Source: Opisthorchis felineus (Eukaryota > Platyhelminthes > Trematoda > Opisthorchiida > Opisthorchiidae). From it: a stretch of 64,000 nt of DNA. The stretch covers positions 82,459 to 146,458 of the forward strand of contig SJOL01008805.1 of NCBI GenBank assembly GCA_004794785.1. The letters run 5' to 3'. Below the pieces are notes generated by a model. It saw only the letters and a program-made list of their open reading frames with translations. It ran no database searches and had not been told where the DNA came from. This document shows positions 23,301-38,300 of this stretch, in pieces. A program made the position numbers and the translations under genes. Positions within the stretch are counted from its first letter, which is position 1. Every line of letters begins with the position of its first letter.

Positions 23301-26300
23301 CAGTCCCTTCTTGAAACAATCCTTATAAGGTGCAGAGGTGTTAGGCGAATTCAAGCAGATAGAAAAGGAGAGACATAAAAGTCCGTACATTGGTGGCTGA
23401 GTTACATAAAAGTCTAGCAGCCCGAAGTTCCTGGAATTTTGCATTGTATCTGTGACAGCAGAGCAACGTCAACTAATGACTTCAGTAGGCGTAACCCGTG
23501 AGGCATTCAGCTGCGTTGTAGACCGCAACATGCACCGTCGTTTTCCAATTCAGCTGCCAATCATATCGCTTATTCGAGACGGAAGTAACTTTTTTGTGCA
23601 TTTTACTTAATCCCACAGGAATATTTGTGGTCTGTTGTTAACGTTAATGTCCAAATAACGTTTTATTTTCTGATATCATGCGACTGATGCTTCGGGGATC
23701 AGGTGGTCAGGTTCAGTGCCTCCCGTTATATATGACTAGCAAGAGGCATTTTTATTAACAAGCATTTTACTGGAGTAAAACGGCTTAGAAACTATTAGCT
23801 AAACATTCTTTCCTATTACCATTTAGAAAAGTAAGCGATTCATCTACACTAGGATAGCAATTATGGTTCAGAGGTCGGAAAACCTTCCTCTTATGAATGA
23901 TGAGAATGTGTGTTTAGTCACAAAGGATAGGAAGTCGTCGCCTGAAGTTGGGGCATATGGAAACAACACCGTATTACAAAGCAGTCTGGAAACAGCTCAT
24001 TCATCTCATTCTGAAAGTGTAAGATAGTGCCAGCAGACAAGCAATCCCTGAATGATACTTTCGTAAATTGTTTAGGGGACAGAGTTTTACTCTGGCTTCT
24101 GTGTGTAACTAAATGAAATAGGTGGTATGTGACGTTTGTTTTGAACTAAAAGACCGATCAAACATTTTACATAAAACACAGGTAAACTACAAAACACTTA
24201 GAATCTATCATCTAATTTAAACTATGGCCTGAAGGGATAATAAAACCACCAAATTTGTGCAGATTCCTGTCGGGCGACTGCCTCAGCTGCTTATCCTAAC
24301 TGATGAAATTGGTCTCCCAAAGATACGGTTGGCATGGTATTTGGTGCGTATACAGACTGAGAATAGAGCAAAAGCTTTCTTCTCCCTGAAATACTCGAAA
24401 AAAGGGTACTTTGAATGTTTGAGGATCCCAAATTCATAATTCCTTCTCACAAGTTAAAAACGTTCTCAAAGGATTCAGGGATAACTTAGTCATCACTTTA
24501 ACCCACAGCTGAATAGAACTGGACAGATGATGTTACCAGTGAATGCAGTGAGGTGGCCAACTTTTGTGGGCGAAAATTATAAAGAAGCAAGACAAACACA
24601 AACACACCAACCTGGCATGTTTCATTCAAAACAAACATGGATTCCAGATTTCTAAACGCCTGTTCAACATACCTCTGTAATCAGGTCTTCCACCAAAACT
24701 CGGGCTTTCTTCAGCGTCTTTTCGCGTTCCAACTGCAATGCCTGCAACTCATTGAGACGGTCATGAAGAGCCTGGTTGGCGGCCGTAAGTGATTCCATTG
24801 TTTCATCAGAATCTGTTGGAACGAAACGATCAACTTGCCTTCTGGACCTGAAGAAAAACGACGAGAAGCATTTCTAGGCTGGTGGAATTCTCACAGCCTA
24901 TTTGATGTATCTCGCTGATATTGTTGTTCCTATGTGAACTTTCAAGGCTACGCGGTCCACATTGGAGCACAGGGTTTCGTTCCATTTGCTTCAAGTGCCT
25001 CGAAGCTCCAAAAGCCGTTATTCAAAATATCAATCCCAGAAATTTTAATTTTTGTTCAGGTTATGTTTTGGACAGTTAAAAACCAGTTTTTTTGTAGGTA
25101 CTGCCCATGAATGTTCACAGCAATCGAAGGGGTTTAGCTCTATTGCACTCTATATTACAATCTTCTGCCCAATTCGGCCAACTTGATTTACATAATCCAA
25201 AGTTTTATTTGAGAAAGCATGTGGTAAAAAAGATCAGAAAACTTCAAAGACTTTAGCCATGAATTGATCATCTTTTTAGGGATTTTGTCTTACAAGTGGA
25301 AATCAAGCTACCTTCAAGAAGGAAAAGATCCCTTACACCAAGAAAAACTTCGGTTATATGAAAAGACTTGAATGGGCTGTTTAGTTCTTCAGCGTGACTG
25401 ACTTACCCTACTGCTACGTAAATTCGCCACCCAAAAAAACCCATAGTCTTTTCCTTTTGCAAACGCTAATCTACCAACCTGGTATCAAGTATCAAGGTAT
25501 GAAGGACTTGAAAAACTACTTGCTCTCTGTATACAATGCATCCATTTCACTAATACGTATATTCGCGATGATCAAAGTACATTCCGGAGATGCGAAAAGG
25601 GGTTAAATACCCTATACCTGTTTAACTTGGATAGTGCTACGCATGTCGATTTGTCAAACGATAATGAAGCTAATAAACAACAGTGGGTACCGCTGAGCCG
25701 AAGTATCCCTTAGGTAAAGGAAATAGCGTAAGAGCTTTGAAGTGCTTTTTGAAGTGCGTAACTCTCGTTGCGAAAAAAAATGAATAAACGCCGCCCTTTA
25801 CCACGACTCTATCAATTCAGTTTGGACCTTCACTGAACTGTTGTAGTCGTCTTTACATGTCATAATAGTATAATGCAAGGTTCTCCACATAACTTCGCAA
25901 TATCACAGTAATCCACAAATTAGAACCTACCCCAGCTTCCAAAAGAACTTTAACAAATTACTTCGACAGATTTTGTTTATCTGCACTCAGTGATACAGAG
26001 ATCTGCAATTCAACAGCTGCATTTCAGTGAGAAGTTCCGTTATTTTGGTCAGTGGGAGATTTATGCATATTTCTTCTATCAAAATAGGAAAAAGCTTTGG
26101 TTTGAATGCAAACCTTCACTTCTGAAAGCTAATCAGTATCTGTTTAAGCGGTATTGTGCAAGGCGTTCTAAGCGTTGAATACTAGGTGCTGGCAGCGCAT
26201 CAGAAGAAACCAGTAACCAGAAAAGCCTGCACTTTATAGCAAACACTCAGAAGTCTCTGTTCTCTGCCCAGGCGGTATCCAGCCGACCCACGATCTCTAT

Positions 26301-29300
26301 GAGTTTAACGTTCCCTAACCAGTCAAATCAGTTTACTTAGCGTCAAGCCGATCACGGTCACCGGTCCGCTAAATTGAGTATTTTCTACCTTTCCGCATAC
26401 TCTTCTACTGCACTATGCAACCTTTGCCTGTGTAAGGCTGCAAACTTTACCTGTCTTGTTACTGTGGTTATTTTCGATGCAATGCTCAGTATTGAATTCT
26501 CAGTTTGTCTGTTCCTCTTCACTCGATTAGGAACTTGTTGCTACTCCCGACATGGCCAACTTCAGATTCTATCTCTACTAACAGGAAGCCTGAGTTACAA
26601 TGCCATGGCTCCTAAATGATGGCAAGTCATTTAAAAAGCGTAAGTAATTCTCCCTGAACAATGCAGAAAGGCGCTAAATCCCATTTGTTCAATAAATGGC
26701 AATGCTAATCAGAGACAAAAGTGATGAGGCCGGTGTACCAAATCACTGGCTTTCATGGTCCATTGTATGAAGAGTACGCAGCGGATTACATACACAGGCA
26801 CGTCCATAATATGTGGGATTACTAGAGTGAATGGTAATGTTCATCCTAGTTTTCAAAACTTACTCTGCCAGGCGGTCCAGTTCGCGACCAATGGACTGGC
26901 AGCGCTGTCTGAGCTTTGTAACCAGAAGTGTGGGATTCGGCTTTTTGCCCGAAGATTTAGTTACTTTTTCCGACCTATAAAGTAAATTTAGCATTTAAAT
27001 TCACTGCAAGGCGAATTCTTTATCACACTGATGATAAAGGGAGAAGCACACAGTTCATGAAACACTCACCAAAATATCAAACTGACCTACTGCCGCGCAT
27101 ATCTTTCAAGCGTTTTTGTCTCCGAATAATACAAAACATTTGAGCTTTCTATAGCGGCATCCTACCGACATACAGATATTATAAAGCTTGTACACTGAAT
27201 GCGTCCACTATGGTTCGGTTACGCGTTGGGTATTGTTAGCATCTTCGCAGTATCCTAAAATGTTTGACTAACTACCCGGGGCAGAAAATAACCGCACCTC
27301 TAGGTAAAAAAGGGACTCCCAATTGCGGGATGAGGAATTGTGTTCGATTTACCAAAGCAGGGATGCGATGTCCAGGAAGCTCCGAGGAGAAGGTTTTTCT
27401 CGGCCCACATTTCTAACTTTAGCTACCACACCATTTATAGGGTATTGTAAACTGCTTATTAGAGACTACCACCAGAATTGCTTCTTTTTCGGAAAATCCT
27501 CTTCAGAGGACTGATGTGCGCACAACAAATGGAAGGCACGTGACAACAATATTACCGCAAGATAGTAAACTGCATTGTGGTATAGTGTGTAGCGGCTAAG
27601 AACCGAAGCTCCATGGATTAGCAAACAACCATCTTGTTCAGGCAAATTTTCAGCTTTGACGAGGCAGGTCAATGGAATGTGGTTACTTGCCACAGCCCAC
27701 GAACGTGAAATATTAGAAGGCGGTAGGTGACTCAAATATCATAGAAACAGACGCAGTGATATAAGTTCGCAGTGCGTAATGTGGGTGGATATAGAGAGAA
27801 GAATTGAGAATGTCACGTTAGAAACCGATAATATGGGATTTCGAAAAACATATCTGTCTCCGCCCGGTTGTTTTCAACACAGTTTCGAGTGCCACATGTA
27901 GGTCTCAGCATGCCCTTCAACGCCACGAAAATGAGTGTCTTTCGAAGACACTCACCTGCATGGCGATAACAAACCCACCACTTTTTCTCTGAGCTGGTAT
28001 GCGTGAGTAGCATGCAAGATATTACCTGGCCTGCCACACAGTGCAAACGACTTAGATGACCACGTAGATGGATTAGGTCAATAAGAAGTCAAACTTGGGT
28101 GGTTGCCTCAAGTTCCTCAGCGTCCGCTGTATCCGACCTAAAAGACACTGACGGAATTTGATAGCATATTCATTGGAACCAATGAGTCAGTCTGACCGGA
28201 CAGTAAAGTCAGACCCGAAAAGGAGTTAGCCTAGTTTACCATGCACTCTGTTTACCCTTTGCTCTAGGTGCTTACCTTTCACCAAAATTTATGCTGCTTT
28301 GTGCTTTCCTCAGGAGTTCGGGTTTCTCCGCAGTAGATGAAGGTTTGCTGGTCTCTTTGACAACTTTTCTTCGTGACTGAGAATTAGGAGTGGGAAACAA
28401 AGCATACTACAATTATCCAAAATAGGGATTTAGTTCGGCAAATAATCTAAACGAGAAAATGGTCTAAACTTTCGGTGCAATACAGATGGAGCATAAAGGC
28501 ATACGCCTGACGAAAATCTTTCACAATCCCACTCAGCTACGCAACAAATATAATAAAAAAGCTGACCCAATGTCAGAAAGTTTGTCGATTTTATACGATT
28601 GTACCCGGTAGGTAGTCGGTCAGTATTACACCTATTACGCTATTTGGTCCACCCAACACTCACTAAATATGTCATCTTGACCGGTGACGAAAAGTTTGCA
28701 GCAAAACAGCGCATCCTCGCTAACCTCATCCCGCGCTGTTGTTGTGTGTTAATATACTCAGCAAGCAAGCTTAGTGGGATGACCGTTCAACTTGGAGAAC
28801 TATTTTATTCTGGTGCTTTCATGTAGAGTTAATAAGTAAAATGCTTTTTTGAACTACTGGTGACCATAAAAATATTAGTTGCATTCAAAAGAGGAGTTGT
28901 TTTTTAGCTCATCTTTGAAAATTATCAGGAATTTTAAGCCAAACACGCAGGCTTTGTTTTTTCTCAAGCCTTCACCTACCCGAGCTTTGGACTCCTTTGT
29001 TTGACTTCTGTCCATCAAAGTATGTTCACCATACCGGCTGTTTTCCGTCTTCCACCGTGAAGGAGATCTGGTCTTTCCCTTAGGCCGTGTAAGAGACTGC
29101 GACTTTGATGCACTGATACCATTCTGGGTCAGTCTTGTATAAAACTGCTCTGACTGACGAGTAGGCCATCGGTAATCACGCGGGTAGGGAGAGACTTCAT
29201 CAGGTGACTGGTTCAAAAAACCAATAGAAGCATTTAGTTCAGCCTGCTTAAAAAAATTATGGCTAACTTGTGGTAAAAAGCCAATGCGACCGTTTTACAG

Positions 29301-32300
29301 TGCATTTTGAGAAGCATGTATGAATGCATTTGAAATAAATCTTGGAGTAAACCGTGTAAACTATTCGCCTAAAAGGTCCACATTTGGCTAACCGGTGACA
29401 TACGTATGAGGCTTGGTTGAGTGTTTGTGTGGGATTTGATGTGATGTGTAACTGTGCTTCACGTGAATGATTTACAGATCATTTGGGTCTATCTCGTGAC
29501 GCAAAGCTAAGTGCAGTTTTAAATTACAACTGTTAATACACGTCAAGACGGGTTTAACTTATACTGCAATCTATCATTTAAACACAAGTTATTGTGCGCT
29601 ATGGCATCGAGCGACTTAACTTCACAACAACGCGTCGTAAAGCCACCTGCAGTATCAAGCGCAAAACCATTAATCTGTAATGCTGTCAACAAAGAAATGA
29701 AATGAGGCCGAACATGTAGAAAGCTCGGCCAGTCCCGCCATCCAACCGAGATAACCTGAATATTTATAGTCTAGAATGTTGCCTGCTTTAGGTCCGCAAG
29801 CAGTGGTCTTCCATCGTAATCACTGTCAGCTGTATCCTGCATTCATTGCCCCATTGAAAATTATGTTTTTGACCATACAACTATTTGTGCGTAGATTTTT
29901 CGGATTCCCGAGCATCTATAACCTGTTTCGTTGGGTTCTTGTTACTTCTACTGGCACAACGATCTCGGGAAAGAATTTACCGCCAGTTTGGAGGTGTAAT
30001 TGCCCCCATAGTTCTGTCGAATAAACTGCTTTTCATTCAGCAGCGGAGACAGCCAAGTTGCCCATAAATCCAAGTAGTTCCGTGTTGTTTTTGGGAGCAA
30101 CAAGAGATGTGGCTGTCAAGTTCGACAACACTAATGGTTCAAACTTATTTTGCACCGTATTCTCCAATTATCTTGCGATAACATGAGACCAGATAGAAAA
30201 GAGAGGTTAAGAATCGAGACAAGAAAATGGCACAGTAGACTGGAGTGTCTGTTGCTTTTGTTTTGGAGTATACTAACACCTACATTTTACAAGCACATGT
30301 TTTCTTGCAGCAGGCCTTCAAGTAAAATGACCACGTAACGTATTCAACCAAGTAACTCTAGAACACTGAGGAACCGTTGCACGTTTCTTTGTTTCTTTCA
30401 AGCCTTCTATTTTGTGGCCTCTTTTACCTTGACAGCTATCATCCCATGTGAACACGATATTTCTAGTTATGGTGTCTAGTATTCCGAACCGAAAGTGTAT
30501 GCACGTCAGTCTATGGTTTAATTGCTATGGCGTCTTGTATCTGTTCACGTCTATCACGTGATTTTGGCCGTCCATGAGCAGAAAATGCACGGTAACGCAA
30601 TACCACTCAAGTCCATCACGAACGTGTTGGCTTGTTATCAGAAGAACTGGTCGATGAATCCAGTACACACTTAAGGATGTGGTCAAGGCGTGCCCAACTT
30701 ACGCAATTGTGGCCTGGTTACTGTGCAAAGCAGATTGAAAGGTGCTTAAACAATTAGCTGCACTACAGCCTCTAGTTAGATGAGGAGAATTGGCTGCTGT
30801 GCCACCGCATAAAATCATTTTGTTCTGTGCTGCAACTGGAGAAAATGCGTGCCATCCTGGCGGAACATTGGTAAGCTTGTTTAGAACACAGATTTAGGAA
30901 ATGTCGTGTGTACATAAATAAGTGAATGAAGCATGGGAGGGCTCCATCGGTCACTGTGTATCGGAATACTCCAGCCACACGCTTATGGACCATCCATAAA
31001 TCTGTACTTCGACCGAATATTTCCCTGACACAAGTATTGTATGAATTTTTCCTGGGATACGAGCAATTTCTATGCGACCTCCAGCAAAACGGTGTCCTGA
31101 CACCGATTCTGTCGAGTAAACAGTAAATTAATCGATGTGTGTAAAAACTAATTTGCTTATTTGAACTTGCTTTCGGAGATGATAAAGTAAAATGCTCTGA
31201 TTTTGGTAAAGACAGATTTTAGGTTGATCTCTGTGGTTCATCATAAATCAACTCGACTTACTAATATTAGCAATTAAAACCCTTTTACACAGGCGACCGT
31301 TGATAACGCGTCCTACTTCCTTCTGCAATACAGGTCTATGTATGACAAAAAGTGAAACTACTGAAAACACCCAATCCACTAAATTGACCTGAAAGAATAG
31401 CATGTGGCGTCTCTTTGTCCATGGAGGCTTGCACAAATATGTCATCAGCATTCCTCTACAAACGGACGTCAATAATTCACAAGGCGTGACTAAAAATTAT
31501 TCCTGAATTATTTGTTGCTTAAATGGCAAAAAGCTTGTGAATAGTTCATTGATACTAAGATGATCTCACAGATACTGTTGCGATGCTGTTGTGCTGAAAA
31601 TAAAGTACAAATACGTGCAAAAGGACAATTAACGCAATGCAGACTATGCTGTGCTTCTGTTGCTTGTCCTTTACGGCAGAATTTTTAGGTTTTCTTTTAG
31701 GTTTAACTAATAGAACATCCCCCGAAGCTAAATCCCATTGAGAATCTGACCTTGTGGTCATTGGTCTGATCGCTGAGCCGGGCAAGTTAATTATAAACTC
31801 CATGCTAACTCGATCGATGGTGAAAAGTTGTAACTGAATTGTCTAAGTCCGCGTACAAACCGACATTCATCCACGGCATCTGAGCTCCCAACATTTTCCA
31901 CAATACCCGTTTTGGAATTGTTCTAGGGTCTGGGAACAAAAATGAAATAATTGCACCTCTTAGTGATTGTGCTTTCAAAGGAAAAATACCCCAAGAAAAG
32001 CGCAAGTTTTGTTGTTTCCAAAAATGTGCACACTTTGGTGAAAGCACTATATTTACGGTGCAGGGATAGACCTCGACAGATGTTGATCCGAAGAGTATAT
32101 TTTTCCCCGCAGCCTGACTAGCGTTTCACAGAAACGTTAGCCCAAATGGACACACCACAAAACCGCAACCAGTAAGAAACAACAGAGTTTCAGCACCTGC
32201 GTGGGCTAATGATATGCATCATTGAGGAATTCTAATAGCAGCGATGCTCGAGCTTAATCTGACCGAATAATAGCACTGGTTAGGCAGAATAGCGTATACA

Positions 32301-35300
32301 CGTGAGCAACGTAGACGGAGTTCCAAACATCCAGCAACTCACAAGTGATGCAGCTATCTTCTATCCAGATGTTGGCTATTTGATGTAAACAGAGGATGGA
32401 TTCCTGACAAATATACCAGACTATATGCAGAAGAACGCAGATATTTGCACAGGGACTTAGTAAGATTAGTACACTTAAGAGCAACATGCAACCAGTACCT
32501 TGCTTCGTAATGAATTTTGTGATATCCTTGTCACCATAGAAGGGTCGTTATGCAGATGTAAGTGGACGGAAAAGGCTGGCGCTAGCCTGCGAATCTAAGA
32601 TTAAATTGTGTAAATAAACCTTACAGATGTATTAGAAACGACATGAACATGAAATTTCTCACGTGATATACTTTACCTCATATCCTAGGTTTAGCGAACA
32701 CTCGGAAATATTTAACAGCGCAGCGTCATCTAAGTGCCAGGTAGCATAATCAGATTTCACACTTGGGGGATATGAAGAGACTCCGGATAACAACTGACAA
32801 GAACGGTGTTGATCAACATCTGCCTTTCCAAAGATCGTTTTGAGACGTTTGGCAGGATCACGATACTGGTCTAAAATCCATCTCAACCTCTGCCGACGCT
32901 TAGCTTCTTCAAGAAAGCCTACTGATTTAACAGAGAATTCATTAAGCTTCAAATTCCTCCCGCATGCTTGACTGGGTTCAAGGTATGAACCAAGAAATTC
33001 GGAGTGCCGATCAGGATTTAAGGTCTGAGTAAAAGGAAACCATGCTTCGTTGTTTGGTGCAAATCTGGGGCTGAGCTCCGCAGTTCCAACTGGTGGAAGC
33101 TGAGATTTAATTTCTGTTTTTCGAGCGTGAAATATACTGGAGTAATCGGGCACATCATTGAAGGTTTGAAAACCCTTCGTAGCATTTATATTCATCGTTT
33201 CATTCGGCTGCGAGTTCACACCTTCCTGACCACAAGTCCGAGTAATCCGCTCTGAGCCATTAGGTATCTGGGCTGAATAATAAATAATCGACTCGGGTGA
33301 GACACCAGAAGGTTGAACAATCTGAGAGCTTTGGCTGTCCACACACACTGTCTTGTGAATGTGACATGATCGTGGTGACGAAGCTTTTGGCTGCACTACC
33401 CCCACTGTGGAGCTCCGGCTTCTTGACTGAGGCTCAGGTTCCAACAGCGGCTGAAACTTTGTTGGGGGCAGCACAGGGAAATCCACGGGTGATGTTGATG
33501 AATCTGTAGTTCTGATTCCTAGATTTGACTTCACATCGCCTGACTGGACACATCTACCGTGTAAACCTAACGTCTCGGTATGTATGTGATCGGAATCCCC
33601 GTTTGTCTGTTGCTGGTAATCGATGGGAGTCGGTGTAATCGACCTAAATGTCGTTTCTGTGAGGCACAAATGAGACTGCCTCATCAGAAGTCTTGGTGTA
33701 GACCAGGGGGATTTGGCGTTAAAGTCCGTGACATCGTCGATTGTCTCACTCTCAGTTTCTCTGTCCGTGTACATGGTACAAATTTTTCGTTTAGTCTAAC
33801 TCGGCAGGTTCACACAACTGAGCATTCATGTTTATTCCTGATAAATATATCCAACGACAGTAAATGCATGCACACCAAATAGACCTTATCCCGTTATGAC
33901 AAATTAACCATCAAGAGTTCATTTCTGCAGTCGTAATTCGCGCACAGCTACGGTTTTTGGTGTAAGTGAACAAGGCCAGCTGAAGAATATCGAGCAAAGT
34001 TTCAGGTCACGCAGTAAGGAAGTTGAACGATTATGTTGATTGATTACCGAAAAATGCTGGCCATCCGATATACCAACTTGATAATATTGATTTTGATTTT
34101 TCTCGGTGGTTACACATCCGATAGCTGTTTATGGCAACCGGATCACTCCTTGCTATATGATAGGTTCATCGCCTGTCGCTGAGTCAGTGGCAGATGCTAT
34201 TGGTTAAAAGGTTTCCTTTGCTTGGTTGAGCAAATGCGCCGAATTTTGCTAGGAATCTGACTGCTGGTGAGAGGTCACGTAGTTGCCCTCAGCCTTTTAC
34301 GCCCCTCCTGCTAACTGGCAGACCTTGGGCTTGGAATGAATATTACCAAGGTCACGTAGCCTGTCCAGGATAAGCAGTCCACCATACACTGCATCCAGAC
34401 GGAGATTTATTAAGCTGATGCACGAGTAATTGAAGGCCTAATGTTCAAGTTGAACTTTACACCTTGAACCCCGGCACCAAGCAATCAAAATTTGCTAAGC
34501 CTCCTTACACTGCCCTCAGTATTAGCAATTCCCTTAAAAAGTAAATAAAACAATTTTCTAACAAATTCTTGTTTGTCATGCACTTTTTCATCACCTCTCT
34601 TTTCGCAACATCCTGAAAGAAACCGTGGGTCATGGCTTTTGAACCAAATTCTTCACTTTCAATAGGAAAGTGATACCAGTTTAAAAGTGGACTAGATTTA
34701 CAATTCTGTAAAACGGACATTTGGGTCAAGGCGGAGGAAGTATCACCATAATTAAGGAAATCTCTATACGCGTCAATTTAGTTGAACCTTTATTAGTTAT
34801 GCAGTGTAAGAGTCACTTCTAACACATTGAGGCAGAACAAAGTTTGCTTTCAGAAACTTTGGGAATAACTATAAAACAGCTGGATGCATTTCCGGCCCAT
34901 TTAAATCAAACAGATCAACTAGCTTCTTTTCATGACTTTAGAAAAATGAGTTTCCATTTATCCTCTATGACGCCAGTCCCCACAACAAGCATGCATTTGA
35001 AGACTACTGGCTGCGCCAAACGGTCAGTCAATTTCAACACCAAGAAAAAATCAGGGCATGTACTTTAGAATGGTCCACATGGGCGAGAATAAAATCAATT
35101 GAAACGAAGCTAAAAGTGACATAAGTTCAAAATAAGATCTCATATCCTCATTATCGGCGGAAGATAAATGGCTATCAACGGAGCTAATGAGTTATTTATA
35201 AGAACACTTGAATGCATTGTAGCTACGTCTTTGGCTGAGGATGAGAGACTGCAAAACATGTCAAGCTAGATGTCCTGAACACCACACGAAATCGGGTTCT

Positions 35301-38300
35301 AGAAGTGATTCGCCAGACATGAATAATATTTGTTGAAGAACAAAGTTAGTCACAGCACACACGTTAGAAATGTGTCCTGCTACATCTGGAATTCGCCTGT
35401 GAAAGTCAGCTCACCTTTGTGGGACACAGACTATTCGTACCCGATGACGGAAATAACTACCCACTAAGTCAATCATTTTGTCTGGGAAATCCAGCAAATA
35501 GTAACTACATTTTTCAGGATTGTCGATGAAATTGGACGATTGGAGGTGTTCAAATGGCCGATATGGTAAGTTTGAATTATCCAGTTATTCAAGAGAATAA
35601 TTGCCAGCTGAAACAGCCTGCCGAAAACCGTGTTTGATATCGTGCTGAATGCCCTGTGTCTACTAGTTGCAAACCACCTACTATTCCGATGCGTAGGCCT
35701 CTTTTGGGCATGAAAAGTTTAACGGTTGATTTTTCATTGACCGGTCGCAGCTATATTTCCAGTATTGAGCAGTTTCATTATCTCAGTGGTTGGGTCTGTT
35801 TAGCTGTATGCTTTCAAAAACACTATAAAATGACAGATGCAGGTCACTGTCATTTCTTATTTGACGGAAATCTTCAGCCCCATCTATTCATTCCAGAGTT
35901 TATTGGTATGCCGAAAACGATGCCCATATTCATTCCGGTATAAGTAAATTGTACAGCAGGGTGTCCGCTTGTGCTGAGCTTTCATAAAACTGACAATTAG
36001 GATATACTTGACCTCTTGACAGGAAACCTCGTGTGTATGCTCAAATGTATCGCTAAGTTCTGGGAGTCCAAAACTACTGCAACCAGATGCGACTGAATTC
36101 GTTTTTATTCTTTCCAAGAGATTTGAGTAACGAAAAACCCTGTTATGTGAGAGATGTTGCAGAGTTCGGAAATCCTCGGTCACAAAGCTGCTTCAACATT
36201 TCTTTTATGTGGTGATACCAACTTCTCCCAATCTGACGAAAAAACCACCGGGTAGGTAGTTTCACCTCGAATAGTTGCTTGCTATTGATGTTGTTTGTGA
36301 AAATACAAGACAAAATTGTTTTTTTCCGTTGTATTTTACCATTCGCTTATCAGTAGTACCAATAGGCTTTTCAAGAGACCAACCAATATTCTTTCGGACA
36401 GCTTTCAGTAAGCCGCTACAAGTGCTGTTCTGGTGGCTGACGATAAAAGTCACGGTAAATCCAGTAATTTAGTTCTAGAAATGTTGCTGAGTTTTGCTCC
36501 ATTTTCGATCATCGCATTACGATTCCCATCCCATCGTCATCCACCAAACCAGTGCTTTCATACCAAAACCATTTTGTGAACACTTCGATAGATTTATTGC
36601 CTCCATCACCCCAACGTGGTGATTTTCGGCCATCTGTGTGAAGTATTGCATGCAATGCGCATGGTTGAGGAGCTAGTTTGTCCTGGGTACAGTAGGTTAG
36701 TGAGCCCTGCTTGGGTCAAAGATTTTTTCCCTAAATGACAAAAATTTGAAAATTTAATCACTACAGTGGACACGATGGTCTTAATATGCTGGGTAGCGTG
36801 GATTCGGATATTCTTGCTCACCTCGAATGCTGTTTGCAGCAGTGGACCAAAGATAATGTCCAACAGGGCGGCTAAACTGCCACCCGACACCGTACTCTGG
36901 ACTGTCCGAAGGCGTGTTGTATAACTGCAGTGCGCTGGCTACTGACTTTTAGTCAGTAGTTCAAAATGAGCTGGCCTTTCGATTTGCTCAATGACGGGGT
37001 GCTCTGATTCGAGCTCTTTCATGAAATATTGGCCCTGCTGAATGGGCTGAATCGATGCATCAACAGATTCCCACTTAATTCTGGTGGAATTGTTATTCCT
37101 ATAACAAAGGTTTTGCATTATTCGTAGCTTGGCCCTAGGTTCACTTCCTCCGATTACGTCAAACCGATGCGCAAAATTTTATCTTTCCCATCTAGGTCAC
37201 ACTCATGGATTATCAATCTGGGTAGAAATAAGCCACTTTTCGAGGGGTATGGTTAAACCAGTGCGTCCAGTTAATCAGCAATAAATAAGTCGACCCAACT
37301 GCTACACCACTGTATTGGGAAAACTGCGCACCACTTTTTCGTAGTGCATCTAACTCGTTCAAATTAACAGTAGATTTGGTAAAGGCAACACGACAAATTT
37401 CAAAGCGTCAGTAATATTTTACGACGATTTCGGTCTTGTGAGTGAATAGAACCCTCACCTTTGTCACAGTACCGGCGTACACCATCAGCAAAATCAAGAA
37501 TTTCAACCGAAAGCAACCCAAGCGTTCCAGCAGACACTAATGAATGAACAAGCAAGAGTCAACAAACTATCCAAAAAAGAAGTGGTTAGCACATCGGCCT
37601 CCGAACATCCATACATAACCAGTTTGCTACGCGAGCTGATCTGAGGTTGAATCATATCAACTTTTTGGACGTGGTCAAAAAGCTTCAGTTTCTTATAACC
37701 AATATAAGAAAAAAAATCTTATAAATTAAATCTACAGAGTCGGCACAGAAAACTTCATTTCGGTGATGAACAAAAAATAAGCCCTGGATTTTCTCCTGCA
37801 GAATTTTTAAGGAACTAAGATGACGTCCGTATTATGAACAGGTTTTTCTACTTGTAACTTGTGTCTACTTATATGAACATGGTCATAGACGATACCCTGA
37901 AAGAACAACAACAATAATAATTTCAACGCAGTTTTGTATCAAAAGTTCATTAGCACCACTTTGTTCGATCCTAGGATAACACTTGCAAGTAGGCTGATGA
38001 AATTCGCAGATAGTCCTGCGGGAGTCCGTACTATAAGGGACAAAAATCAAATTAGCAGGCAGCCACATTATCAGGCATTATAAATGAGAGCGGTTCTGTC
38101 AAACAGGGTTGTAAATTACCACCATCGACATTCTAACATTCACTATGAAATTCAAGGTCTTGGTGAAAGCGTTTCATTTAGTCAACGCCAACGCTTTACC
38201 CGCTTCAAATATATCACCGCTAGCTCTATCTATAATAAGAATTTTGGTATATGCTTTTGAGGCTTGCGCATGGAGCAAAATTCTTCAGTTAAGAGAAAAA

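Noticed and set aside
36606..36890. 94-codon minus-strand frame with [19 protein letters not shown] before a GAG|GTGAGC donor
   Set aside because: Helix-like content and a good donor, but the only acceptor has no pyrimidine tract and I have no other support.
37581..37656. tRNA-like stretch (gtggttagcacatcgg ... aggttgaatc)
   Set aside because: It resembles A-box and B-box promoter elements, but I could not form a cloverleaf with an acceptor stem; at most a decayed tRNA-derived SINE.
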